Shown here piece after piece: positions 1 through 5,774 of a stretch of DNA of 6,442 nt (its first letter is position 1; every line of letters starts with the position of its first letter). Both the position numbers and the translations under genes were made by a program. The notes under the pieces are model-generated. The model was not told the origin of the DNA. It made no database searches and saw only the letters and a list, made by a program, of their open reading frames with translations. This DNA is from Nitrospinota bacterium (lineage in GTDB: Bacteria > Nitrospinota > Nitrospinia > Nitrospinales > VA-1): contig PCCT01000019.1 of NCBI GenBank assembly GCA_002731985.1, positions 2,389 to 8,830 of the forward strand, in the 5' to 3' direction.

Positions 1-1256
1 TTGAATTGGTTGTTCAGGGATTTCGAATAAATGTTGTGCACTTCTGCATCCTGATTGTAAAACTCAACGACTGAGCCAACCGGGATTACTGTATGTTTGG
101 GAACGAACTGTATGTCACTTTGATCGATGACGACTTTAAGTGTTTTCTGGTTGGGCGCTTTCATTTTTGTTTTGGTTTCCAGAAATACGAGCGCGTTGGG
201 TCCGGGCGCCTTGCCGTTGATCAACATTTTCCCTTTGACGAGAGTGGTCGCTTTTTTTGCTTTGGACCCTTCGTCCATTTTATGGTCCGATCCCTCAGGT
301 TTTTTTTCTTCCGCTTTAGCTTCTTTAACCGGCTCCGGCTTTTTCTTTTCTTCTTCTTTTGAGGCAGACGGATTGTAGCGTCCCAATGCGGTCAGGAATT
401 GAACAACGAAAGGTTTTTCGAATTGTTTTTTATCTATCTCAATGGCCCTTTCAAAATGCGGCGCGGCTTCTTCAAATTTCTTTTGCAGGCTGAGGGCGAG
501 TCCCAGGTCGAAATGGCCCCAGCCAAAGTCTGGTTGTAGTTGAGTCACTTTGGTGAGGTATTTTTCCTCTTCTGTATAATTTTCTTTTTGTCCATAGGCT
601 TTGCCGAGGTAGTACCAGCCCATGTGGTATGACGGCATCAACTCGACGGTCTTGTGAAATAGTTTGATGGCTTCTTCTGTGGCTTGTTCCCTGAAACGGG
701 AGACACCCCAGTTGAATGCGATTTCCGCATCGTTGGGCGCCAGTTCAAGGGCTTTGGCAAACTGGCGGTTAGCGCCCTTGTATTTTTTCTGTACTCTGAG
801 CGCGGTGCCCCAAAGTGCGTAAACTTCGGGCGCTTTCGGGCTGAGTTTGGTCGCTTTTTCAAATTCCATATCGGCGGCGTTGTATTTGCCTTGTTCAACG
901 AGTTGCATACCCTTTTGGATGTGCTCCATAGTTTCTCTGGGTAGCTGATCATCTGACCGGTTAAGCTCCGGGTTGGGGTCTATCATGTCTGAGAGATCGG
1001 GCGGACTGGCCTGGGCAAAGCGTTCCAAAGTAGGTTCTGGTGTTTTGTCTGCGATATTTTCTACAGGCGCGGAAGTTTTCTTATACTCGCTATAGGGTTC
1101 GAGCTTTGCTCCCGGGGTGGAGAAGTTCATCAGGGACCACAATCCAACTAAAACCACGACTGTCCAGAATGCCGGGACGGCGATTCGTCTGGCAAGGCCG
1201 GTTTCTTTTAAATTGCTATGGGATATTTCTTTGGATTGTGTGTTCTTTTTTTTCAT
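1..1256 (-). CDS. Membrane-anchored TPR protein with C-terminal cupredoxin-like domain (partial, 3' end beyond window)
   Basis: The minus-strand frame is open from the ATG at 1256-1254 to the left edge (418 complete codons, no stop). An in-frame TAG lies just upstream, so this is the first usable ATG; its ribosome site is poor. Visible in order: a basic N-terminus, one hydrophobic segment at about residues 25-44 (inferred N-in, C-out anchor), about five TPR units at residues 109-278 (for example WGTALRVQKKYKGANRQFAKAL), a Lys/Glu-rich linker at 299-337, then a beta-rich domain from about 338. That domain has the plastocyanin-like pattern FVPKHTVIPVGSVVEFYNQD followed by His407-Asn408, the usual place of the first copper-ligand His. 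Other ligands, if present, lie past the edge. TPRs mediate protein contacts and this cupredoxin-like type is exported, so I infer a periplasmic scaffold or copper/redox-linked protein; the true function is unknown. It lies 71 bases after the zinc-ribbon gene, with no terminator seen between them, and may be co-transcribed. Confidence 0.88.
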   Translation of the reverse strand, partial: MKKKNTQSKEISHSNLKETGLARRIAVPAFWTVVVLVGLWSLMNFSTPGAKLEPYSEYKKTSAPVENIADKTPEPTLERFAQASPPDLSDMIDPNPELNRSDDQLPRETMEHIQKGMQLVEQGKYNAADMEFEKATKLSPKAPEVYALWGTALRVQKKYKGANRQFAKALELAPNDAEIAFNWGVSRFREQATEEAIKLFHKTVELMPSYHMGWYYLGKAYGQKENYTEEEKYLTKVTQLQPDFGWGHFDLGLALSLQKKFEEAAPHFERAIEIDKKQFEKPFVVQFLTALGRYNPSASKEEEKKKPEPVKEAKAEEKKPEGSDHKMDEGSKAKKATTLVKGKMLINGKAPGPNALVFLETKTKMKAPNQKTLKVVIDQSDIQFVPKHTVIPVGSVVEFYNQDAEVHNIYSKSLNNQF

Positions 1257-1327
1257 TAGACTCGACTAAAAATATTAATAAAATTGGTAAAAATTACTGA
1301 GAATTATTTTGTTTGGCGACCTGTCTG

Positions 1328-1579
1328 TTACAACTCGGATATGTGCCTGGCCGGGGGAATTTTAAATATATCTTTGTTGGGGAAGTCATCCAGAGTGGCC
1401 GGTTTTTGCAAATCGGCTAATGGTTTGCCCTGGATCTTTGCGGCGAATGAGGAGAATTGGTGACGGGTATTGTTCGAGCCGCACTCAGAGCACTCAGTTC
1501 CTTCTTTATTCACGTCTGTCGTCTGGAGCAGAGTAAATTCTTTTTGGCAGTCTTCGCAAAAATATTCGTAAAGAGGCAT
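1328..1579 (-). CDS. FmdB-family zinc-ribbon protein
   Basis: An 83-residue protein opening with MPLYEYFCEDC, the hallmark start of FmdB-family putative regulatory proteins. Two CxxC knuckles (Cys8/Cys11 and Cys30/Cys33) would bind one zinc ion. The family is named after a gene beside formamidase/amidase genes in Methylophilus; its biochemical role is poorly defined and it is very common as a small stand-alone protein. After residue 40 the chain (HQFSSFAAKI and beyond) is the variable tail, here 40-odd residues with a Pro-rich end. The start is well supported by AAGGA (1587-1591, minus strand) seven bases before the ATG, the clearest ribosome site in the window. It is the first gene of the leftward unit, transcribed away from the dCTP deaminase gene. 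Family call is firm; any regulatory role is inference. Confidence 0.9.
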   Translation of the reverse strand: MPLYEYFCEDCQKEFTLLQTTDVNKEGTECSECGSNNTRHQFSSFAAKIQGKPLADLQKPATLDDFPNKDIFKIPPARHISEL

Positions 1580-1620
1580 ATGATTTTCCTTATAAATCAG
1601 GGCCGTTCAACATAATGGGC

Positions 1621-1649
1621 TTGAAATCGTTTGAATATTAAGATTTAAT
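1621..1649 (+). promoter_or_regulatory. Putative rightward sigma-70-type promoter for the dCTP deaminase gene
   Basis: TTGAAA (1621-1626) and TTTAAT (1644-1649) lie 17 bases apart, each matching the -35 and -10 consensus at five of six positions. If used, the transcript would begin near 1656 and carry a leader of nearly 200 bases before the ATG at 1852, long enough to hold the structures noted below. A closer alternative is weaker: TTGTCA at 1806-1811 has no good -10 at normal spacing (TGTATT at 1832-1837 is 20 bases away). Confidence 0.45.
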
Positions 1650-1663
1650 CATAGCCTCAAACG
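1628..1663. promoter_or_regulatory. Inverted repeat centred on the divergent promoter core (possible operator)
   Basis: CGTTTGA (1628-1634) is repeated in inverted form as TCAAACG (1657-1663) with 22 bases between. The centre almost coincides with the small symmetric core GATTTAATC (1642-1650) that holds both -10 elements. The arms fall in the spacers between each -35 and -10, a plausible position for a repressor acting on both directions. No known regulator site was recognised. Confidence 0.35.
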
Positions 1664-1672
1664 GCTTGTCAA
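1643..1672 (-). promoter_or_regulatory. Putative leftward sigma-70-type promoter for the zinc-ribbon/TPR unit
   Basis: Read on the minus strand, a perfect TTGACA (1672-1667) is followed after 18 bases by TTAAAT (1648-1643, four of six matches). Transcription would start near 1636, about 57 bases before the FmdB-family start codon. Its -10 sits on the same bases as the -10 of the rightward promoter, so polymerase binding in one direction should exclude the other. Confidence 0.45.
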
Positions 1673-1700
1673 TCTGTTTTCAGGCGGTTTTAGAAATTAT

Positions 1701-1741
1701 GTCCCTCCAAGGGGGCCGGAATTGGGACTTTGGGGCCCCTT
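1701..1741. other. GC-rich leader segment with mutually exclusive stems
   Basis: Two pairings compete. GTCCC (1701-1705) can pair with GGGAC (1724-1728). Alternatively AAGGGG (1709-1714) can pair with CCCCTT (1736-1741), whose flank also holds the palindrome GGGGCCCC (1732-1739). Bases 1709-1714 sit in the loop region of the first stem, so the stems look alternative rather than nested. No U-run follows, so it is not an ordinary terminator, and I recognise no riboswitch class. This matters only if the rightward transcript starts near 1656. Confidence 0.25.
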
Positions 1742-1786
1742 TACAGTGTCTCAAGCAAGGTAAATACCTGCTCCTGAAGTTCCTCC

Positions 1787-1808
1787 CAACTCTATCTAGA
1801 TAGGATTG
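1787..1808. promoter_or_regulatory. Palindrome upstream of the dCTP deaminase gene (possible operator)
   Basis: CTATCTAGATAG (1792-1803) is a perfect 12-base palindrome. Beyond two unmatched bases on each side, CAA (1787-1789) and TTG (1806-1808) extend the symmetry to 22 bases around the same centre. It lies 43 bases before the start codon and touches the weak TTGTCA -35-like hexamer at 1806-1811. The size and symmetry fit a dimeric DNA-binding protein site; the stem is AT-rich and has no U-run, so a terminator is unlikely. The binder is unknown. Confidence 0.35.
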
Positions 1809-1851
1809 TCAGGAAATATATTCCCTCAAACTGTATTAGGTAAGCAACATA

Positions 1852-3030
1852 ATGAAAACACTTTCCGCAAAGTCACATTTATCCAGGGGGCTGGTCAAGA
1901 GTCTCAGAGGAAAATCGGGTTATCTTGCCAACCAGTCGATTGAACTTGCCTGCCATGAGGGAATAATTCATTCCCGTGTGTCTTTGCTGGCTTCTCAGTT
2001 CCAGCCGGTGAGTCTTGATCTGAGGCTGGGTAGCCATGCTTACCGCATTCAAAGCAGTTTTCTTCCGGAAGGCGATACGGTGGAAGCTAAATTGAACGAT
2101 GTCAAGTTGTACGATGTCGATTTGCGGGATGGGGGTATTCTGGAGAAGGGGGCCATTTATCTCATACCTCTGCTGGAAGAAGTGAATTTTCCCAGGGGGT
2201 TTTACGGGCGCACCAACCCGAAAAGTTCGACCGGAAGGCTGGACATGTTTACCCGTGTGATTGTCGATCATGGTCATCGGTTTGATGAAATTCCCAGCGG
2301 ATACAAGGGGGGTATGTATCTTGAAATTATCCCACGGTCATTCCCCGTTCGGGTCAGGGAAGGGCTTCGCCTGAACCAGTTGCGTATTTTTCAGGGGAAC
2401 CCGCACCTTTCAGATGTTCAGTTGAAGAATCATTATAAAAAAACGCCCATTTTATTCAGCGATGATGGCAAGCCGGTTGGGTTGAGCGATGTGAAGGTTG
2501 ACAATGGTTTGTTCATCAGTCTGGACCTCGCGGGATCGGGAAAAGATCGCATTGTCGCGTACAAGGCGAAAACAAATTCCAGTGTCATCGACCTGAGCCT
2601 CAACCGCCATTACCATCCGATGGATTTCTGGGAACCGATTGCTTTGAGTCAGATCAGGAATAAGCGGCTGATTCTGGAGCCGGAAAGTTTTTACATAATG
2701 ATGTCCAAGGAGAAAATTTGCATTTGGCCTCATTTGCTTGCTGAAATGGTCGCCTACGAGCCAAACAGCGGTGAATTGCGCACGCACTATGCGGGATTTT
2801 TCGATCCTGGTTTCGGCTGGCACGGCGGTAAGGCCATGAAGAATCAGGGTACCCGGGCTGTCATGGAAGTCCGCCCGCATGATGTTCCTTTCATGGTAGA
2901 GGACAGTCAGACTTTTTGTCGGCTCAAGTTTGAAAATGTCATTGAGAAACCGACCAAGGTGTACGGCAAAAAAATCAAATCCAACTATCACTCGCAGGGG
3001 CTGGCTCTGAGCAAGTATTTTAAGGAGTAA
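1852..3030 (+). CDS. dcd: 2'-deoxycytidine 5'-triphosphate deaminase, double-domain form
   Basis: The enzyme converts dCTP to dUTP plus ammonia in the cytosol, supplying dUMP for thymidylate synthesis. The 392-residue product is about twice a standard Dcd (about 190) and matches the two-repeat dCTP deaminase family known from alphaproteobacteria and others. Repeat one: QPVSLDLRLG (51-60), PKSSTGR (123-129) and GGMYLEI (153-159), with Glu158 in the place of the catalytic Glu of E. coli Dcd. Repeat two: NSGELR (305-310), AGFFDPGFG (314-322) and RAVMEV (335-340), with Glu339 in the equivalent place. The ending SNYHSQGLALSKYFK is typical of the family and shows the gene is complete. The first 20 or so residues (basic, before GYLANQSIE) look like an extension. 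The ribosome site is weak (AGG, 11 bases before ATG), so the exact start is less sure than the family. Confidence 0.9.
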   Translation: MKTLSAKSHLSRGLVKSLRGKSGYLANQSIELACHEGIIHSRVSLLASQFQPVSLDLRLGSHAYRIQSSFLPEGDTVEAKLNDVKLYDVDLRDGGILEKGAIYLIPLLEEVNFPRGFYGRTNPKSSTGRLDMFTRVIVDHGHRFDEIPSGYKGGMYLEIIPRSFPVRVREGLRLNQLRIFQGNPHLSDVQLKNHYKKTPILFSDDGKPVGLSDVKVDNGLFISLDLAGSGKDRIVAYKAKTNSSVIDLSLNRHYHPMDFWEPIALSQIRNKRLILEPESFYIMMSKEKICIWPHLLAEMVAYEPNSGELRTHYAGFFDPGFGWHGGKAMKNQGTRAVMEVRPHDVPFMVEDSQTFCRLKFENVIEKPTKVYGKKIKSNYHSQGLALSKYFKE

Positions 3031-3054
3031 GGGTTTTTCCCAGTGTCTTTTTTA

Positions 3055-3129
3055 TTCGTAGTTGCCCGGTTTCCAGCCCTCCACTCCTTATGAGAATTAA
3101 AGGTAGGCTGGAAATCGGGCAACTACGAA
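3055..3129. repeat. Long inverted repeat: 24-base arms, 27-base loop
   Basis: The left arm (3055-3078, beginning TTCGTAGTTGCCCG) and right arm (3106-3129, ending CGGGCAACTACGAA) are reverse complements over 24 bases with one mismatch, which becomes a G-U pair in RNA. A short inner CCTT/AAGG pairing is possible in the loop. Neither strand has a T-run after the stem; the T-rich stretch at 3048-3053 is on the wrong side, so it is not a standard intrinsic terminator. It could be a dispersed palindromic or MITE-like element, an RNA-processing signal, or a strong stem separating the deaminase transcript from scpB. I see no clear target-site duplication. Confidence 0.8.
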
Positions 3130-3248
3130 CTCAGGCTGAGCATAGGCGCAAGGACATTCTTGGTAAGGGCCGAGGGGATTTATTTTTGCAGAGGGTGGCG
3201 GAAGCGGATAGAATGGCTTCGATAGCTGAAAATATTTTGTTTTTATAA
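3090..3248 (+). CDS. Possible small protein or remnant ORF before scpB (unrecognised)
   Basis: An ATG in the loop of the inverted repeat opens a 52-codon frame ending in TAA at 3246-3248, 21 bases before the scpB start. The product begins MRIKGRLEIG within the right arm and continues into a charged, helix-like part (RRKDILGKGRGDLFLQRVAE, residues 19-38) that ends in hydrophobic ILFL. The frame is open back to 3024, and the 3' two-thirds looks more protein-like than the inverted-repeat part. There is no Shine-Dalgarno site and the family is not recognised. It may be a decayed tail of a lost gene rather than an expressed protein. A weak promoter-like pair (TTGCAG 3186-3191, TAGAAT 3209-3214) lies inside it and could serve scpB. 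Confidence 0.25.
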   Translation: MRIKGRLEIGQLRTQAEHRRKDILGKGRGDLFLQRVAEADRMASIAENILFL

Positions 3249-3269
3249 GAATTTAAATGGGGCTCATTA

Positions 3270-3938
3270 GTGGAACGCGAAGAAATTAAAGCTATTATTG
3301 AAAATATCTTTTTGGCGGCAGACCAGCCGGTGAATGAGGGCCAGTTGCAGAGTCTGTTGGACGATGGCACGGAAAAGGCTGTTCTGAAATCTATAGTTGA
3401 TGAATTGATGGATGAGTACCAGTCGCGCAACTTGCAGATTCTTCAGGTGGCAGAGGGGTATCAGTTGTGTACTCGCCATGATTATTCGGGCTGGGTTCGC
3501 AAGTTTCTCAAGTTAGACAAGACGGCAAAGCTTACTCAGCCCAGCCTCGACACGCTGGCTATCATCGCGTACAAACAACCCCTGACCAGAACAGAAGTGG
3601 AAGAGATCCGTGGTGTAGATTCCAGCGGTGTGATGCGAACCTTGCTGGAGAAAAAAGTCATTTCCCCTGGTGGGCGCAAAAAAGTTCCCGGTCGACCAAT
3701 TATGTATCGGACCACACGCAAGTTTCTAGAATATTTTGGATTGAGGGATTTGAGCGATTTGCCCACGTTGGAAGATTTCAAGAAAAGCGAGCTTGAGGAT
3801 CAGGTTTCGCCAGATCAAACGGCACTTCCGTTTGGCGAGTCACCCTCGGATGAGGCTATGGAAACGATGGATGCTGTTTCCGAATCTGAGACTCAACCCG
3901 CCGAACCTACCGACCCGGATTCATCTACCGTTTCCTGA
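3270..3938 (+). CDS. scpB: Segregation and condensation protein B (ScpB)
   Basis: ScpB is the winged-helix dimer (kite) subunit of the SMC-ScpA-ScpB condensin; it stabilises ScpA bound to the SMC heads and so helps compact and segregate the chromosome. The 222-residue product has two winged-helix domains at about 1-80 and 90-165. The second carries the family signature TLAIIAYKQPLTRTEVEEIR (95-114), then GVDSSGV (115-121) and KKVPGRPIMYRTT (137-149). After about residue 170 comes a low-complexity tail rich in Asp/Glu/Ser/Pro, common and variable in ScpB. The start is GTG, supported by GGGG (3259-3262) seven bases upstream; the ATG at 3257 is out of frame. rluB follows after 52 bases, a common pairing. 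No scpA lies directly upstream, although scpA usually does. Confidence 0.93.
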   Translation: MEREEIKAIIENIFLAADQPVNEGQLQSLLDDGTEKAVLKSIVDELMDEYQSRNLQILQVAEGYQLCTRHDYSGWVRKFLKLDKTAKLTQPSLDTLAIIAYKQPLTRTEVEEIRGVDSSGVMRTLLEKKVISPGGRKKVPGRPIMYRTTRKFLEYFGLRDLSDLPTLEDFKKSELEDQVSPDQTALPFGESPSDEAMETMDAVSESETQPAEPTDPDSSTVS

Positions 3939-3953
3939 TTTGGTATCAGGGGA
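3931..3953 (+). terminator. Stem-loop over the scpB stop codon (possible attenuator or weak terminator)
   Basis: CCTGAT (3934-3939) and ATCAGG (3945-3950) form a perfect 6-bp stem with the loop TTGGT; two G-U pairs and one A-U pair can lengthen it to nine. It includes the scpB TGA (3936-3938). The following bases are U-rich but not a clean run, so any termination would be partial, perhaps setting the ratio of scpB to rluB message. It may instead be an mRNA-stability stem or chance. Confidence 0.3.
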
Positions 3954-3990
3954 ATTTGTTTCTACTATTTCAGGTCAATTTTTTTAACTC

Positions 3991-4782
3991 ATGAAAATAC
4001 GTTTGCAAAAAGTAATCGCCGATGCAGGGCTGGCCTCGCGCAGGGAAGCTGAGCGGTGGATCGCAGAAGGCCGGGTGAAGGTTAATGGTAATGTGGTCAC
4101 CAAGCCGGGAACATGTGTCGATCCTTTATCCGACGAAGTTCGGGCGCGCGGCAAATTGGTTCCCCGTGCGCAGGAAAGGGTGTTCATTCTCCTCAACAAA
4201 CCTGCGGATTATCTAACCACAATGGGAGCGGATGAACGTGGACGCAAGACGGTTATGGATTTAATCAAGGTTCCTGCTCGTGTGTTCCCGGTAGGACGCC
4301 TCGACTATAATACGCAAGGGGCTTTGTTGATGACCAGTGATGGCGCTTTGGCAAAAAAACTGCTCGATCCGAAATACAGGGTGCCGCGTACTTATCTGGT
4401 CAAGGTGAGAGGGATTCCTGATGATAAGACGCTGAGGCGATTGAGTCGGGGGGTAGCGTTGGATAACCAATCTACCGCTCCGTTGGGGGTTGAGGTTGAT
4501 CGGGTGAGTGGCAAGAACTGTTTTTTGAAGATGAAAATGTTTGAGGGAAAAAACAGGCATGTAAAACGAATTTGTGAGGCGGTGCGGCACGAGGTGATTC
4601 GGTTGAAACGCACTCATTTTGGGAATTTGAATTTAAATGGTCTCCCCCTCGGGGCCTATCGGTTTTTATCGCCTCGCGAGATAAAGTCGCTGGAGTTAAT
4701 GGTTAGCAAAGAGCCGGTAGAGAAAAAAACAGTACGGAGGCGTCCGGTGATAAAATCAAAACGGACCCAAACGAAACGATGA
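3991..4782 (+). CDS. rluB: 23S rRNA pseudouridine synthase, RluB/RsuA family
   Basis: Isomerises a uridine in 23S rRNA to pseudouridine (U2605 for E. coli RluB), acting on the large ribosomal subunit during assembly. The 263-residue product has an N-terminal S4 RNA-binding domain (about 1-60, LQKVIADAGLASRREAERWI at 5-24) and the RsuA-type catalytic domain with GRLDYNTQGALLMTSDG (102-118), where Asp105 is the nucleophile. The conserved EGKNRHVKRICEAV (185-198) and LPLGAYRFLSPREI (218-231) complete the family pattern. A Lys/Arg-rich tail (239-263) suits extra RNA contact. RluB versus the paralogues RluE, RluF and RsuA cannot be settled from sequence alone, but linkage to scpB favours RluB. The ribosome site is poor (nearest AGG about 16 bases upstream). 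Its TGA overlaps the next start. Confidence 0.9.
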   Translation: MKIRLQKVIADAGLASRREAERWIAEGRVKVNGNVVTKPGTCVDPLSDEVRARGKLVPRAQERVFILLNKPADYLTTMGADERGRKTVMDLIKVPARVFPVGRLDYNTQGALLMTSDGALAKKLLDPKYRVPRTYLVKVRGIPDDKTLRRLSRGVALDNQSTAPLGVEVDRVSGKNCFLKMKMFEGKNRHVKRICEAVRHEVIRLKRTHFGNLNLNGLPLGAYRFLSPREIKSLELMVSKEPVEKKTVRRRPVIKSKRTQTKR

Positions 4783-5771
4783 TGTTAAGAACGATTTTTT
4801 TTAAAGGATGTTTCGGGTTATTTGCGCTTATGGCAACGGGAGCGTGGATGTCCCCTGCTTTTGCTCAGTTCGATTCAGAATCAGCTTATGAAGTGATTGC
4901 CGAAGCTCCGGCGGTTAAGAGTAGTTTTGTCGGGGCCAGAAAAAAAGCTGTCAAAATAGCGTTGAAAACGGCATTGGAGCAAAACTTGCGCGAACTTTTG
5001 GGGGATGAGGAATTTGATCGTCATCGAAAGGAAATGCGGAAGATATTGCGTAAGTCTGAAAAATATGTGAAGTCCTACCGGTTTTTAGAAGCTTACGATG
5101 ACCCTGTTCAGCGAATGAGCCAGGTCAAACTGGAGGTGGTATTGTTTCAGGACGCTGTTAATAAGTCTTTGAGCCGGACAGGAGTTGCGTCTGGTATGGA
5201 AGGCTGGAAGCAGGTTGTCATTCTCATCAACGAAAGTAGCCTGAGTTCTGACAGTACCCTGCGTTTTTGGGAGATGGTACCAATTTCTGAAACTTCACTG
5301 ACGAGAAATTTAATTGAAGCGGGTATCCCGGTAGTGGGAAGGGATTCTATTCGTTACGACATTCCTGAAGAAACAGTTATGAGCGCTGTGAAAGGGAATG
5401 TGCCTGCCGCAGTCAATATTGGTTTAAAGGTGGGGGCGGATATCGTCATCGTGGGGAACGCCACATCGACGCCTGTTGGTGATGAGCCCACCCATGGACC
5501 GCAACCGGTGCGTGTGGCTATCAGTATCAAGGTGGTTTCTTCACATCACTCGATGCTCGTAGCGGCGAAAAGCGATTTTGCTACGGCTTCGGGGAATGAA
5601 ATTCTCGCGGGCGAACTTGAAGCTTTTCATCGTGTGGGGAAACAAATGACGGAATTTCTTGTTCCCGCTATTCAAAAGCATTGGGGGGAAGGCGCAGAAC
5701 AAAAAGAAGTCAAACAGTCTGCGCCTGCTCCAAAAAAAGAAGCCTCTCCTTTGCCTGTGGGCGATCTTTAA
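4779..5771 (+). CDS. Secreted LPP20/FlgT-like envelope protein of unknown function
   Basis: A 330-residue product with a signal peptide: hydrophobic core at about 4-22, then PAFA-QF, with signal peptidase I cleavage inferred after Ala29. There is no lipobox, so it should be soluble in the periplasm or exported. Residues about 45-135 (FVGARKKAVKIALKTALEQN at 50-69, later KYVKSYRFLEA and VKLEVVLF) resemble the N-terminal alpha/beta domain of LPP20/FlgT-type proteins. Residues 143-300 form a second alpha/beta domain (KQVVILINE, AGIPVVGRDSI, GADIVIVGNA) like the middle domain of such proteins. The tail is Lys/Pro/Ala-rich. FlgT-like proteins support the flagellar basal body, but no flagellar gene is near, so that role is not claimed. 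The start ATG (or the next codon, ATG at 4782) overlaps the rluB stop in ATGATG, indicating translational coupling. An AI-2E family gene follows after 3 bases. Confidence 0.82.
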   Translation: MMLRTIFFKGCFGLFALMATGAWMSPAFAQFDSESAYEVIAEAPAVKSSFVGARKKAVKIALKTALEQNLRELLGDEEFDRHRKEMRKILRKSEKYVKSYRFLEAYDDPVQRMSQVKLEVVLFQDAVNKSLSRTGVASGMEGWKQVVILINESSLSSDSTLRFWEMVPISETSLTRNLIEAGIPVVGRDSIRYDIPEETVMSAVKGNVPAAVNIGLKVGADIVIVGNATSTPVGDEPTHGPQPVRVAISIKVVSSHHSMLVAAKSDFATASGNEILAGELEAFHRVGKQMTEFLVPAIQKHWGEGAEQKEVKQSAPAPKKEASPLPVGDL

Positions 5772-5774
5772 GCT

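Noticed and set aside
93..378. Two overlapping plus-strand ORFs rich in Phe/Ser
   Set aside because: They are antisense to the Lys/Glu-rich linker and cupredoxin-like part of the minus-strand TPR gene; the Phe runs are the complement of Lys codons.
684..944. Plus-strand ORF opposite the TPR region
   Set aside because: Shadow of the minus-strand TPR repeats, with no recognisable domain of its own. The minus-strand ORF at 638-952 is likewise out of frame with the TPR gene.
1257..1327. Separate promoter or terminator between the zinc-ribbon and TPR genes
   Set aside because: AT-rich with no GC-rich stem. The best promoter-like pair has a 19-base spacer and a poor -35, so it was not annotated.
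1879..2991. Long minus-strand ORFs (1879-2277, 2452-2991)
   Set aside because: They lie entirely inside the well-supported dCTP deaminase gene, have no family character, and are antisense artefacts.
3031..3054. Terminator after the deaminase gene (GGGTTTTTCCC followed by a T-run)
   Set aside because: The stem is only three base pairs and the T-run does not directly follow it, which is too weak to call.
3131..3479. Minus-strand ORFs overlapping the 5' part of scpB
   Set aside because: They overlap conserved scpB coding sequence and have low-complexity Ser-rich translations; no start signal supports them.
4795..4802. Run of eight T in the signal-peptide codons (a matching run of eight A lies at the start of the TPR gene, 1253-1246)
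   Set aside because: Slippage or phase variation is possible in principle, but both frames are intact and runs of this length are common in Lys- or Phe-rich starts.
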